Shown piece after piece: positions 27,225-35,456 of a stretch of 64,000 nucleotides of DNA. The notes below the pieces were generated by a model. That model was not told the origin of the DNA, made no database searches, and worked only from the letters and a program-made list of their open reading frames with translations. A program made the position numbers and the translations under genes. The first letter of the stretch is position 1. Each line of letters starts with the position of its first letter. This stretch comes from a bacterium (lineage in GTDB: Bacteria > CLD3 > SB21), in NCBI GenBank assembly GCA_013360215.1, contig JABWCP010000007.1, forward strand, positions 62,001 through 126,000. Reading direction: 5' to 3'.

Positions 27225-28490
27225 ATGGTACGAATCGGATTGTTTTGTTTTTTGTTTCATTCCGCGGTTGCTCAAAATGATATTATGCATTTGTATCGTG
27301 ATGCGATGGCATCAATGATGAAAAAAGATTTCGAACATGCGGAACAGAAACTCCGAACGCTGGACAGTCTTATGCCGGATGACACGGAAATTTATTTCCT
27401 CCGAGCGCAGGTTTTAGCTCACATGGGTGATCATGCTAAAGCAATGGGCCTGTTGAAGGCGAGTCTAATCATGGGCAGCGATATGCTTTTCACAATCGGT
27501 AAAGACAGCGCATTTGCAGGTTTGTGGGCCGACTCCGAGTTTCAAAATTTACTCAAAGAAATTGAACAGCTTAAACGGCCCGTCCATCACAGCCGCGATG
27601 CTTATCTTCTTACAGAGCGGGATTTGATACCCGAGGGCACGGCCTACGATGGACATACCGGGCAACTTTTTATTAGCAGTACCTATAAAAGAAAGATCAA
27701 ACGCATTTATCCGGACGGGCGCAGCGATGATTTTACCAAGGAAGGCCAAGACGGCTTGCTCGGCGTAGTCGGGATGGAGGTGGATTCCGTGCGGCGAATT
27801 TTATGGGTTAATAGCTGTAATAATCCGAATATGCCGATACGGGATAGTAATGCCGATGCACGGGTTCCTGCGCGGGTGCATAAATTTGACCTTACGACAG
27901 GACGTCTGCTGCAGCGGTATGATGCCCCGGCGGGTTCACATTTTTTCAACGATCTTACCGTCACGGCGAAAGGGGATGTTTTTATTACCGATACCGAATC
28001 GGGAGAAATCTGGCAGATCGCCTCTGAACGCCATACGCTAGAAATATTTTTGAAACCGCAGAACGTGCTTTTCCTCAACGGCATTACCAAGTCGCCGGAC
28101 GATCAATGGCTTTATGTTGCCCATGCGGCGGGAATTTTAGTTATAGATATTGCTACACGCCGGTATGAGCCTTTGAAACATCCGCCGTTATTTCCGCTCG
28201 GAAGCATTGACGGGCTGGCTTTTTACAAGCAATCGCTCATCGCGCATCAGTCGGGTGTCGTTGGACGAATCAAACGAATTTATCTGGATAACGATCTGCG
28301 CACGGCCACACACGCAACGGTTTTGGAAGCGCATAATCCGCATTTTGATCAACCGACGACGGGCGAGATCGGCGGTTCGTTTTATTATTACATCGCCAAT
28401 GCGCAATTACGGAGCGGGTTTAGGAATAAAAAAATCAAACCTTATCACGAACTCCGAGACGTTGTAATTCTGAAAATCCCTTTGGAGTAA
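27225..28490 (+). CDS. SMP-30/gluconolactonase-like beta-propeller protein with TPR N-terminus
   Basis: 421 residues from the ATG at 27225, 6 bases after AAGGAG; an ATG at 27219 is too close to that site. A cleavable signal (FCFLFHSAVAQ) is followed by TPR-like helices (about residues 25-105), then a six-bladed propeller (EGTAYDGHTGQLFIS; NDLTVTAKGDVFITDTESG; NGITKSPDDQWLYVAHAAG) like SMP-30/strictosidine synthase enzymes. The fold suggests a periplasmic hydrolase, but the substrate is unknown. It is part of the operon under the BlaI-type operator. Confidence 0.82.
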   Translation: MVRIGLFCFLFHSAVAQNDIMHLYRDAMASMMKKDFEHAEQKLRTLDSLMPDDTEIYFLRAQVLAHMGDHAKAMGLLKASLIMGSDMLFTIGKDSAFAGLWADSEFQNLLKEIEQLKRPVHHSRDAYLLTERDLIPEGTAYDGHTGQLFISSTYKRKIKRIYPDGRSDDFTKEGQDGLLGVVGMEVDSVRRILWVNSCNNPNMPIRDSNADARVPARVHKFDLTTGRLLQRYDAPAGSHFFNDLTVTAKGDVFITDTESGEIWQIASERHTLEIFLKPQNVLFLNGITKSPDDQWLYVAHAAGILVIDIATRRYEPLKHPPLFPLGSIDGLAFYKQSLIAHQSGVVGRIKRIYLDNDLRTATHATVLEAHNPHFDQPTTGEIGGSFYYYIANAQLRSGFRNKKIKPYHELRDVVILKIPLE

Positions 28491-28536
28491 ATCATGCGCA
28501 TACCGTAAAAATCGTCCTTTGAAATTCATGCTACGC

Positions 28537-28568
28537 TGTGTATGTTGGCGAAACTAAACATATACACA
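28537..28568. promoter_or_regulatory. Imperfect dyad just upstream of the MFS-umuD operon
   Basis: TGTGTATGTT and AACATATACACA form an imperfect inverted repeat (arms TGTGTA / TACACA) ending 4 bases before the MFS start codon. As umuD is in this operon, it could be a LexA-type site; the lineage's LexA motif is not known to me, so this is weak. Confidence 0.25.
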
Positions 28569-28572
28569 ACTT

Positions 28573-29814
28573 ATGGCCATTCCGCATCCCTGGCGCGGTA
28601 TACATCTTCTGCCGAAACCGATTTGGGTACTTTTTTGGACGACCTTAGTCAATCGCAGCGGCATGATGGCGTTGCCGTACTTGGTTCTTTATCTTACCAA
28701 AGAATTGCACTATACCGCTGAGGACGCCGCGGCGATGATCGTCGTGTATGGCATCGGGGCGTTTTTAACCGGGCCGGTAGCCGGTAAAATTTCCGATCGC
28801 ATCGGTGCACATCGCATCATGATTTTATCTTTGGTTGCGACGGGCATGGTTTTGGTGACTATTCCGTTGGCGCATGAATTTTGGGCTGTGGCTTGTCTCA
28901 CCGTACTATGGGCCGTCGTAAGCGAAGCTTTCAGACCGGCGAGCCTTGCGGTCGTGACCAATTTGGTTTCCGTTGACCAACGCAAATTAGCTTTTGCCGT
29001 CAATCGTCTTGCGATCAATATCGGCATGAGTATCGGTCCCGCCGTCGGCGGATTTATTGCACTCTATTCGTATCCGATGTTGTTTTATGTGAATGGTATA
29101 TTTTCGGTGTTAGCCAGTCTGGTGATGATGTTTTCCCGTTGGCCGGAAGCGCATTCGGCACACGCTGCGGCCGCGCTTCATCGTGAAGCGGAATCGGACA
29201 TGCATCCGTGGCAGAATCTTTCATTTATGTATTTTTTGATTCCGCTATTTTTGATCATGTTGATCTTTTTTCAGATTGATGCGACGGTGGCGTTGTATCT
29301 TGTTCGCGACATGGCGTATCCGGAATCCCATTTCGGGTTATTATTTTCGGTGAACACGGTACTCATCATTTTTCTCGAAGTCTGGATCAATATACGTATG
29401 AGTCACTGGAAACACCGGCATGCGCTCAGTCTCGGAGCGCTTCTGATCGCGTTGGGTTTCGGATTGATGGCTTTCAGCGGGCATATCGGCTACATTGCTT
29501 TTACTGTGGCTGTGTGGACATTTGGTGAGATGATTCTTTTTCCCGGTTCGGCGGCGTATGTATCGGATATCGCACCGGCATCGCGGCGCGGAGAATATAT
29601 GGGCTACTATCAAATGACGTTTAGTCTCGGATTGATCATCGGGCCGTGGCTGGGTGTGCTGTTGTATGAAGCGACCGACGCGCCTACATTATGGTTGACG
29701 ACATTGGGTGTCGGTATCGTGGCGACCGGTATGCTGCGTTTGGTCAAAGAGCCGCCGACGGTAACGATGAAAGTTTTATCGGAGGCAAAACCGGGCGGTA
29801 CGGATAACCCATGA
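28573..29814 (+). CDS. Major facilitator superfamily transporter
   Basis: 413 residues with about 12 hydrophobic helices. The MFS loop 2-3 motif appears as GKISDRIGAHR, and the N-terminal half has the antiporter-like segment FRPASLAVVTNLV. It resembles the drug/multidrug exporters of the DHA1/MdtH type; the substrate is unknown. The gene overlaps umuD by 4 bases (ATGA), so the transporter and the mutagenesis gene are co-translated. Confidence 0.9.
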   Translation: MAIPHPWRGIHLLPKPIWVLFWTTLVNRSGMMALPYLVLYLTKELHYTAEDAAAMIVVYGIGAFLTGPVAGKISDRIGAHRIMILSLVATGMVLVTIPLAHEFWAVACLTVLWAVVSEAFRPASLAVVTNLVSVDQRKLAFAVNRLAINIGMSIGPAVGGFIALYSYPMLFYVNGIFSVLASLVMMFSRWPEAHSAHAAAALHREAESDMHPWQNLSFMYFLIPLFLIMLIFFQIDATVALYLVRDMAYPESHFGLLFSVNTVLIIFLEVWINIRMSHWKHRHALSLGALLIALGFGLMAFSGHIGYIAFTVAVWTFGEMILFPGSAAYVSDIAPASRRGEYMGYYQMTFSLGLIIGPWLGVLLYEATDAPTLWLTTLGVGIVATGMLRLVKEPPTVTMKVLSEAKPGGTDNP

Positions 29815-30257
29815 AAAAAGAAAAACCATCTTCGGCGTTTGAAATCTTTCCTGCGGACATCATGACCGCGCGTCATACGCCGTTGGCCAACGATACGGTT
29901 TCGGCGGGGTTTCCTTCGCCGGCGGATGATTTTGTAGATAGGATGTTGGATCTCAATGAGCATCTGATCAAAAACAAAGCGGCTACGTTTCTTGTGCGCG
30001 TGCGCGGCACGTCGATGATCAATGCAGGTATTCATGACGGCGACATTCTGATCGTGGATCGTTCGCTGGAAGCGTCCAACGGAAAAATCGTCATCGGCGT
30101 AGTCAATGGGGAGTTCACCGTAAAGCGCATTCAAAAACGCGGCATGGATTTATATCTCATGCCGGAAAACGATCAATTTCAGCCCATCCGCATTAACGAA
30201 GATATGGATTTCAAAATCTGGGGTGTCGTAACGTATATCATTCACAAGTCGCCGTGA
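29811..30257 (+). CDS. umuD: UmuD-like autoproteolytic subunit of DNA polymerase V (S24 peptidase)
   Basis: 148 residues. The self-cleavage site is Ala32-Gly33 in SAGFPSPADD. The catalytic dyad is Ser68 (RGTSM) and Lys105 (FTVKRI). There is no DNA-binding domain, separating it from LexA. RecA-stimulated cleavage would produce UmuD', which joins UmuC for translesion synthesis. It lies in an operon with an MFS gene, while umuC is 3.75 kb downstream past oppositely oriented genes, which is unusual. Confidence 0.93.
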   Translation: MKKEKPSSAFEIFPADIMTARHTPLANDTVSAGFPSPADDFVDRMLDLNEHLIKNKAATFLVRVRGTSMINAGIHDGDILIVDRSLEASNGKIVIGVVNGEFTVKRIQKRGMDLYLMPENDQFQPIRINEDMDFKIWGVVTYIIHKSP

Positions 30258-30331
30258 CCGTGTATGATTGTAAGGCACGCTATTCAAACAAACTCAATTT
30301 ATCGGATTTATTCTTAGTAGCACTGGCAAAA

Positions 30332-30748
30332 TTATAAACTCGGATTCAACGATATTGCGACAGAGATCGAAGCGGCAACAAGAGCGATGAGGCTTAGGGT
30401 AATTAGCAACGTAGCGGTTTCAGATTCGCACAATCCTTCTTTTTGAATAATTTCAATATTTTTGATTTGTGTGCGCTTGAGCCAAATACTATCCACATTA
30501 TTTCCAAGCGCTCTTTTATGACGGGGTGTAAAACGATAACCTGTATCTTCTTTTTGAATTGTACCGGTTACAGTTATAAGCTTATTTGAATCATCTGTAA
30601 AAGTTACTTTCAGCGTTTTTTTTGAGGTGATAGCGGCTTGTATTTGGGCTTCTGATATTTCGGGTGAAGCGGTTGAATCGTATGCTATTGTCGTAGTTAT
30701 ACCGCAACCCAAAACCGCTGTAGTTAAAATTATCAACACGTATCTCAT
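30332..30748 (-). CDS. Small lipoprotein of unknown function
   Basis: 138 residues from the ATG at 30748, which has TTGGAGA upstream; a longer frame from 30814 overlaps the neighbour and is less likely. Lipobox VLGC near residue 14. A short beta-rich domain (LKVTFTDDSNKLITVTGTI) is followed by a C-terminal hydrophobic helix (TLLITLSLIALVAASISVAIS), so the protein may be held at both ends. It is AT-rich compared with umuD and umuC. No family recognised. Confidence 0.65.
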   Translation of the reverse strand: MRYVLIILTTAVLGCGITTTIAYDSTASPEISEAQIQAAITSKKTLKVTFTDDSNKLITVTGTIQKEDTGYRFTPRHKRALGNNVDSIWLKRTQIKNIEIIQKEGLCESETATLLITLSLIALVAASISVAISLNPSL

Positions 30749-30782
30749 GGTAGTCTCCAAGCGATCGTAATGCTTCGCATTT

Positions 30783-31388
30783 TTAGAATCTAAAAACAAA
30801 GTTATCGTACTCATCCATTTCTTTTAGAGGGATTGATGAGCCGTTTTTTAACGTATAATAATCGGAATTTTCATCCATGATAAATTCTATAACCAAAACA
30901 CTATCACCGTTTTTGAAATGCTTATATGGAAATCGCCCAACTTCAAACGGCCAATCGAAGCGCGCGTCACTCGACGTGTCGCACCACGCCGTAACGCATA
31001 TTCGGTTGCTATTCGTAAATGGGCCATTGCTCCTGGGTATCTTCAAACTGAATTTTCGTACTACTGTACTATCATCCAGAATTTCAAGACCTGCATAAGG
31101 CGGATAATCTTGGATAAGAATGTATGGCTCGTACTGTGGCGGCAGTATAATGTCGGAATAAAATACTTTAACAGTATCGGACGTATTATACGCTGAAAGT
31201 TCATTTTCAATACTGCCGGACATAATAGCACAAACCCCAAAAGAGTAGTGCTGCATGGATGCAGGTATGATTACTTTTCCATTAACAATATCATAATCGT
31301 TTTGTTTATCCTTTTTGGCTTCGCAGGAAATCAGAAACGGTAATGCCGTAAATAAGAAACAAGTTGTAGTATCGCACATTTTAAACAT
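30783..31388 (-). CDS. Lipoprotein of unknown function
   Basis: 201 residues. Signal peptide with lipobox LISC near residue 22. The mature region is beta-rich and Tyr/Asp-rich with no motif I recognise. The start at 31388 has AAGGTGGG upstream; an ATG three codons in is possible. It lies in the same direction as, and 34 bases upstream of, the next lipoprotein, so the two likely form an operon. AT-rich like its neighbours between umuD and umuC. Confidence 0.6.
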   Translation of the reverse strand: MFKMCDTTTCFLFTALPFLISCEAKKDKQNDYDIVNGKVIIPASMQHYSFGVCAIMSGSIENELSAYNTSDTVKVFYSDIILPPQYEPYILIQDYPPYAGLEILDDSTVVRKFSLKIPRSNGPFTNSNRICVTAWCDTSSDARFDWPFEVGRFPYKHFKNGDSVLVIEFIMDENSDYYTLKNGSSIPLKEMDEYDNFVFRF

Positions 31389-31490
31389 AAAAATAGCCCA
31401 CCTTATTTTAGAATGAATGACTTGATTTTATGTATCATACATCGACTACTATCCATGTACTCATACCCAAAATAAAGTGGGTATAGGCGT

Positions 31491-33578
31491 TTATTTGATC
31501 AATGTTAGTTTTTTACTTGAAGAAAACCCAGGTGATTCTAATCTGTATATATAAGTCCCCGATGCAAGGCGACTTGCATCAAAAGTAACCTGATAAAAAC
31601 CAGGCTCCTTAGTACCATTTGCTAAAGTTGCTACTTCGCGCCCCATCACATCATATAATTTCATAGTGATATTTGCCTTGAAGGGCACAGAATAAGCTAT
31701 CGTCGTTGATGGATTAAATGGGTTAGGATAATTCTGTCCAAGTTCAAACGATACAGGAATGGCCGTTTCACCTCTAGGGATTGTCTTTTCTATAGGTAAA
31801 CTACAGCCCTGATAATTGATAATCCTTGTTGCGATCACTGATTCCTGTCCGCTTACCACTGAAACCTGAATATTGTATTGACAATAAGAAATTGGAATAG
31901 ATATGCTTTGAGTTGTGTATCCATTTTGCCAAGCGTAGCTATAGTTGCCGTTTCCTCCTGATGCCAATGCAGTATATGTTCCAATGGCTCCTTTTGAAGA
32001 TACAATTGAAGGGCCGTCAATACTCACAACTAAAGGCCCTGGGGGAGCTATAGGATATATTTCGTCGATTATTGGGCGAACTAGTTCGCTTGAAAATTCA
32101 TCGTGATATTTGTTGGTACTTGTTTGATACGTAGCATGAAATTTCGAATTTCCATTTACAATGTCCATAGCACTATTGTAAGGGATAAATGTAGCGTTAG
32201 CATATCTAGTGAGGGTAAAAGTACCAAAGAAAACCTGTCGTCCTTGATAATCGGTAATTGATTTAGGCAAGTAAGATCCAGCTTGTGCGGTTTCATTGGT
32301 CAAATACATATAATCTTCCGTGCCGCAGAGAGCGTCAACACCAAATATACCTGTGTACTTTGCTTTTACCCAAAGTGAGCCCGAGGGTGAAGAATTGGGA
32401 GAGCCATTAGAGAATGATATCCCAACATTTCTAGTCAAATGAGGGTAACCATCTCCGTTTAACGAATTCAATTCAGTATAGAAGGAACTATGCATGGTTC
32501 CGTTTGCATCAAAAACATTGCTTGTTAAAAGTTCTTTGGCTGCATCACAACTAATACCATAATGACCAAATGTACCAGTTGCACTACAGTTAGTCGGTTG
32601 TTTGACAAATATTTGGAAAAAATAATGTAAAACAGCTCCTTGTTGAGGAGAATCGATGGAAAAGAACTTTGATGCTTTTAATGGAGTGTTTGAAGCTTCA
32701 GCCTTGGCAAGCGCATATCTTGCTATAACACCACCCATGCTCATCCCAGAGACAACTATGTTTTTGTTTGAATTGATAGAAGAAATAAATTGAACGGCTG
32801 ATGCTAATACAGCTGCGTTATTTTTTATACTTTGTCCGCCAAATTTGTAATTTAAAATATATACTTTTGCGCCTCTGGCCACTAAGGAATCAACAAGTTG
32901 TTTACCTGCGTATCTTAATCTTTCAGAATTACCTGTATTATAAGCGTCAATTCCTTCAGACAAAAGAACGGGAGTCCCATTAGGACTACCCTCCCATACC
33001 GTAAGTCGGTTTCCGTAATTATCAAAATATAGTTTTTGCGCCACAGGCACCACGAAAACAGTATGGGTTCTAGTATATGAAGAACCATCAACAAACCAAA
33101 ACTTAACGCTTAAAGAATGTTGGCCTGGAGAATTAATAAATGAAGGGACTTTCCAACCTGTTGCGTTTGTACTATTGTTGCTAGTACTCCAAATTGTCGA
33201 CCAACTTCCATTGTCGTATTTAACATCACAACGCTGAAATATTTGATTATTAAACGTGTGAAAATTGATCCATCCATTTCCTTGTTGTAAATAAATATCT
33301 GCGGGTTGGGCTGAAATTAGACTAATATGTACACCCTGTTTACGATTTGATTCTTCATACCAGTTGTATGAGGCACTAGTATTTGGTGTTGAACCAATAT
33401 ATACATAGTGAGCATTAGCATACTGCCAGTCCAAAATAGTCGTTCCCTGTGCATCACTTGACATTTCTGAAGAGTTTTCGGCTCCATAAAATACGTTTGA
33501 AACAGAGTTTGGATCCATAGCGTAAACTATGCTATGTAGATTTAATGAAACCCATATAAAGAAAAGAAATCTTTTCAT
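31491..33578 (-). CDS. Secreted lipase/esterase-like alpha/beta hydrolase with type IX secretion sorting domain
   Basis: 695 residues from the ATG at 33578 (GAGGAA upstream). Signal peptide of about 20 residues, an N-terminal beta domain, an alpha/beta-hydrolase domain with nucleophile elbow GMSMGG near residue 278 (PGAP1/lipase-like VVSGMSMGGVIARYAL), an Ig/PKD-like domain (about 535-600), and a C-terminal Por-type sorting domain with QNYPNPFNPSTTI and ending SSSKKLTLIK. The last domain directs export through the type IX system and anchoring or release at the surface. It is strongly AT-rich with codon use unlike nearby umuC, suggesting recent arrival. Confidence 0.88.
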   Translation of the reverse strand: MKRFLFFIWVSLNLHSIVYAMDPNSVSNVFYGAENSSEMSSDAQGTTILDWQYANAHYVYIGSTPNTSASYNWYEESNRKQGVHISLISAQPADIYLQQGNGWINFHTFNNQIFQRCDVKYDNGSWSTIWSTSNNSTNATGWKVPSFINSPGQHSLSVKFWFVDGSSYTRTHTVFVVPVAQKLYFDNYGNRLTVWEGSPNGTPVLLSEGIDAYNTGNSERLRYAGKQLVDSLVARGAKVYILNYKFGGQSIKNNAAVLASAVQFISSINSNKNIVVSGMSMGGVIARYALAKAEASNTPLKASKFFSIDSPQQGAVLHYFFQIFVKQPTNCSATGTFGHYGISCDAAKELLTSNVFDANGTMHSSFYTELNSLNGDGYPHLTRNVGISFSNGSPNSSPSGSLWVKAKYTGIFGVDALCGTEDYMYLTNETAQAGSYLPKSITDYQGRQVFFGTFTLTRYANATFIPYNSAMDIVNGNSKFHATYQTSTNKYHDEFSSELVRPIIDEIYPIAPPGPLVVSIDGPSIVSSKGAIGTYTALASGGNGNYSYAWQNGYTTQSISIPISYCQYNIQVSVVSGQESVIATRIINYQGCSLPIEKTIPRGETAIPVSFELGQNYPNPFNPSTTIAYSVPFKANITMKLYDVMGREVATLANGTKEPGFYQVTFDASRLASGTYIYRLESPGFSSSKKLTLIK

Positions 33579-33825
33579 AAAATTCCTCATTTTTGGGGAA
33601 CAAAAATTGCAAATGTATAGTTAATAGTATACATTTGAATGGGAAGACAGTATTACATTTTTAATTCAAAACCTCCAGTGCTGAATTAGGTAATATTGAT
33701 CTTCCTTTTTTGTTCCATTGTTTAGAACTACTCTTTAATACAATCTACGAGCTGCCTTAATGTAGTATACCCAATGAATGAACTCACCTCCTTCATGCCA
33801 TAAAAATATAATCATTCCCCTTCCG

Positions 33826-33867
33826 TGGAATTGGAATTGGAATTGGAATTGGAATTGGAATTGGAAT
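33826..33867. repeat. Hexanucleotide tract (TGGAAT)7
   Basis: Seven perfect tandem copies of TGGAAT, followed by TG. The period of six keeps any overlapping frame open. Such tracts change length by slippage; here it lies between two divergent genes, so it could alter promoter spacing. Confidence 0.95.
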
Positions 33868-33980
33868 TGTTTTATAGATATTCCCTTCCCCCGTAAAAAG
33901 ATAGACAGTAAACGAGGACATGTCAAGAATTTTTTTGGCTAATTAGTAGCTTATAACAGCTTTTTTTTGTAAAATCGCTT

Positions 33981-33996
33981 TTATCATAGTTGATAA
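33981..33996. promoter_or_regulatory. Perfect palindrome upstream of umuC
   Basis: TTATCA-TAGT-TGATAA, 6-bp arms, ends 16 bases before the umuC start codon. A repressor here, possibly LexA, would block transcription. No identical site was seen before umuD. Confidence 0.4.
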
Positions 33997-34012
33997 TATC
34001 ATATTGCCATCC

Positions 34013-35287
34013 ATGCTTCGCCACGAATCAATATTCGCCTTAATTGATTGCAATAATTTTTACGTTTCATGCGAACGTGCTTTCCAGCCCAAATTGGAAG
34101 GTAAACCGGTCGTGGTGCTTTCCAATAACGACGGGTGTATCGTGTCGCGATCCAATGAAGCCAAAGCACTCGGTGTGCCGATGGCCGCACCGTATTTTGA
34201 AGTCAAAGGGCTTTTGGATAAACATCATGCGCATGTTTTTTCGTCCAACTACGTGCTTTATGCCGACATGTCGCATCGTGTCATGCAGGTGCTTCAACGT
34301 TTCACGCCCGATGTGGAAGTGTATTCCATAGATGAAGCATTCATAGATCTCAGCGGTTTTACGGAAGATCTTACGACGTACGGCGTCAAGATCAAGGAAA
34401 CCATCTCGCGTTGGACGGGCATTCCCGTATCCGTCGGTATAGCCCGTACCAAAACATTAGCCAAAATCGCAGCGGAAAAAGCCAAAAAATCAAAAAAACT
34501 CAAAGGGGCGTTCAGCCTGGTGGATTCTCCGTATCTGGAAAAAACGCTTGAATTGACCGAAGTCGGTGATGTATGGGGCATAGGCCGCAGTTCGACCGCG
34601 CATCTGCAGTCGCACGGCATTTACAACGCGTTGCAATTTTCGAAAGCCAACCCCGCGTGGATCAAAAAAACAATGTCTATCGTCGGTCTGCGTATCGCGC
34701 AGGAACTGCGTGAGGTATCGTGTTTGCCTTTGGAGCAGGTACGTGAACGCAAAAAAGGCATTACCACATCGCGTTCGTTTAGCCGGGCGGTCACGTCGCT
34801 GGAAGAGATGACCGAAGCTATGGCGACCTACGTGGATCGCTGTGCAGAGAAACTGCGTGAAGAGGGCGCCGCTACGAAAACGCTGGCCGTGTATCTGATG
34901 ACCAATCGTTTTACGGACGATCATTATTATTATCACAAAGTCGTGACGCTGCCTGTACCGTCGGATGACACCGGCGAACTCATCGCGTACGCGACATCTG
35001 CATTGCGCAGCATTTTCAAAGAAGGTCTTCGGTATAAAAAATGCGGCGTGATGTTTACGGAACTTATTCCCAAAGAAACCGTACAAACGGACATGTTTGA
35101 CCGCATATCACGTGAACGCTCCTCCCGACGTATGGAAGTACTGGATGCGATCAATGCGCGAATGGGCAACGGTACGCTGCGCTATGCGAGCGAGGGATGG
35201 AAAAAAGATTGGCACATGAAATGCGAAAACCGTACGCCGGAATATACAACGCAGTGGGATCAACTATTGACGGTCAGCGCGGAATAA
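34013..35287 (+). CDS. umuC: UmuC-like Y-family DNA polymerase (Pol V catalytic subunit)
   Basis: 424 residues from the ATG at 34013; the frame extends to a TTG at 34004, less likely. Y-family palm motifs: [15 protein letters not shown] at the start (metal-binding Asp) and [10 protein letters not shown] near residue 103 (catalytic Asp-Glu). The little finger and C-terminal DUF4113-type segment ([21 protein letters not shown], here split for length: SEGWKK and [10 protein letters not shown]) mark UmuC rather than DinB. It performs error-prone bypass with UmuD'. It stands apart from umuD with its own upstream palindrome. Confidence 0.94.
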   Translation: MLRHESIFALIDCNNFYVSCERAFQPKLEGKPVVVLSNNDGCIVSRSNEAKALGVPMAAPYFEVKGLLDKHHAHVFSSNYVLYADMSHRVMQVLQRFTPDVEVYSIDEAFIDLSGFTEDLTTYGVKIKETISRWTGIPVSVGIARTKTLAKIAAEKAKKSKKLKGAFSLVDSPYLEKTLELTEVGDVWGIGRSSTAHLQSHGIYNALQFSKANPAWIKKTMSIVGLRIAQELREVSCLPLEQVRERKKGITTSRSFSRAVTSLEEMTEAMATYVDRCAEKLREEGAATKTLAVYLMTNRFTDDHYYYHKVVTLPVPSDDTGELIAYATSALRSIFKEGLRYKKCGVMFTELIPKETVQTDMFDRISRERSSRRMEVLDAINARMGNGTLRYASEGWKKDWHMKCENRTPEYTTQWDQLLTVSAE

Positions 35288-35456
35288 ATTCATATCTGAA
35301 GCGGCGTTCATATCCATAACGCAAAAATGCTGCGAATAGCATTTGCATATCACATCCGTTGGCGTTAGTTTTTACGGTCGTACGAGAACATCATATCTTT
35401 ATTTTCAAATAAAATAAAACTCAAATACCTAAAGCCAAGTAACAAAGGTCAGACTG

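Larger units (their letters stand above)
33579..34012. other. Intergenic region between the lipase-like gene and umuC
   Basis: 434 AT-rich bases. They contain the TGGAAT tract and the umuC-proximal palindrome listed separately. A 63-codon minus-strand frame (33735-33926) translates the tract as Gln-Phe repeats and is not believed to be a gene. Confidence 0.6.

Noticed and set aside
33735-33926. 63-codon minus-strand frame with Gln-Phe repeats
   Set aside because: It exists only because the hexanucleotide tract keeps the frame open; no start site or family supports it.
34490-35086. 198-codon minus-strand frame inside umuC
   Set aside because: Antisense to a conserved polymerase, no ribosome site and no family signature.
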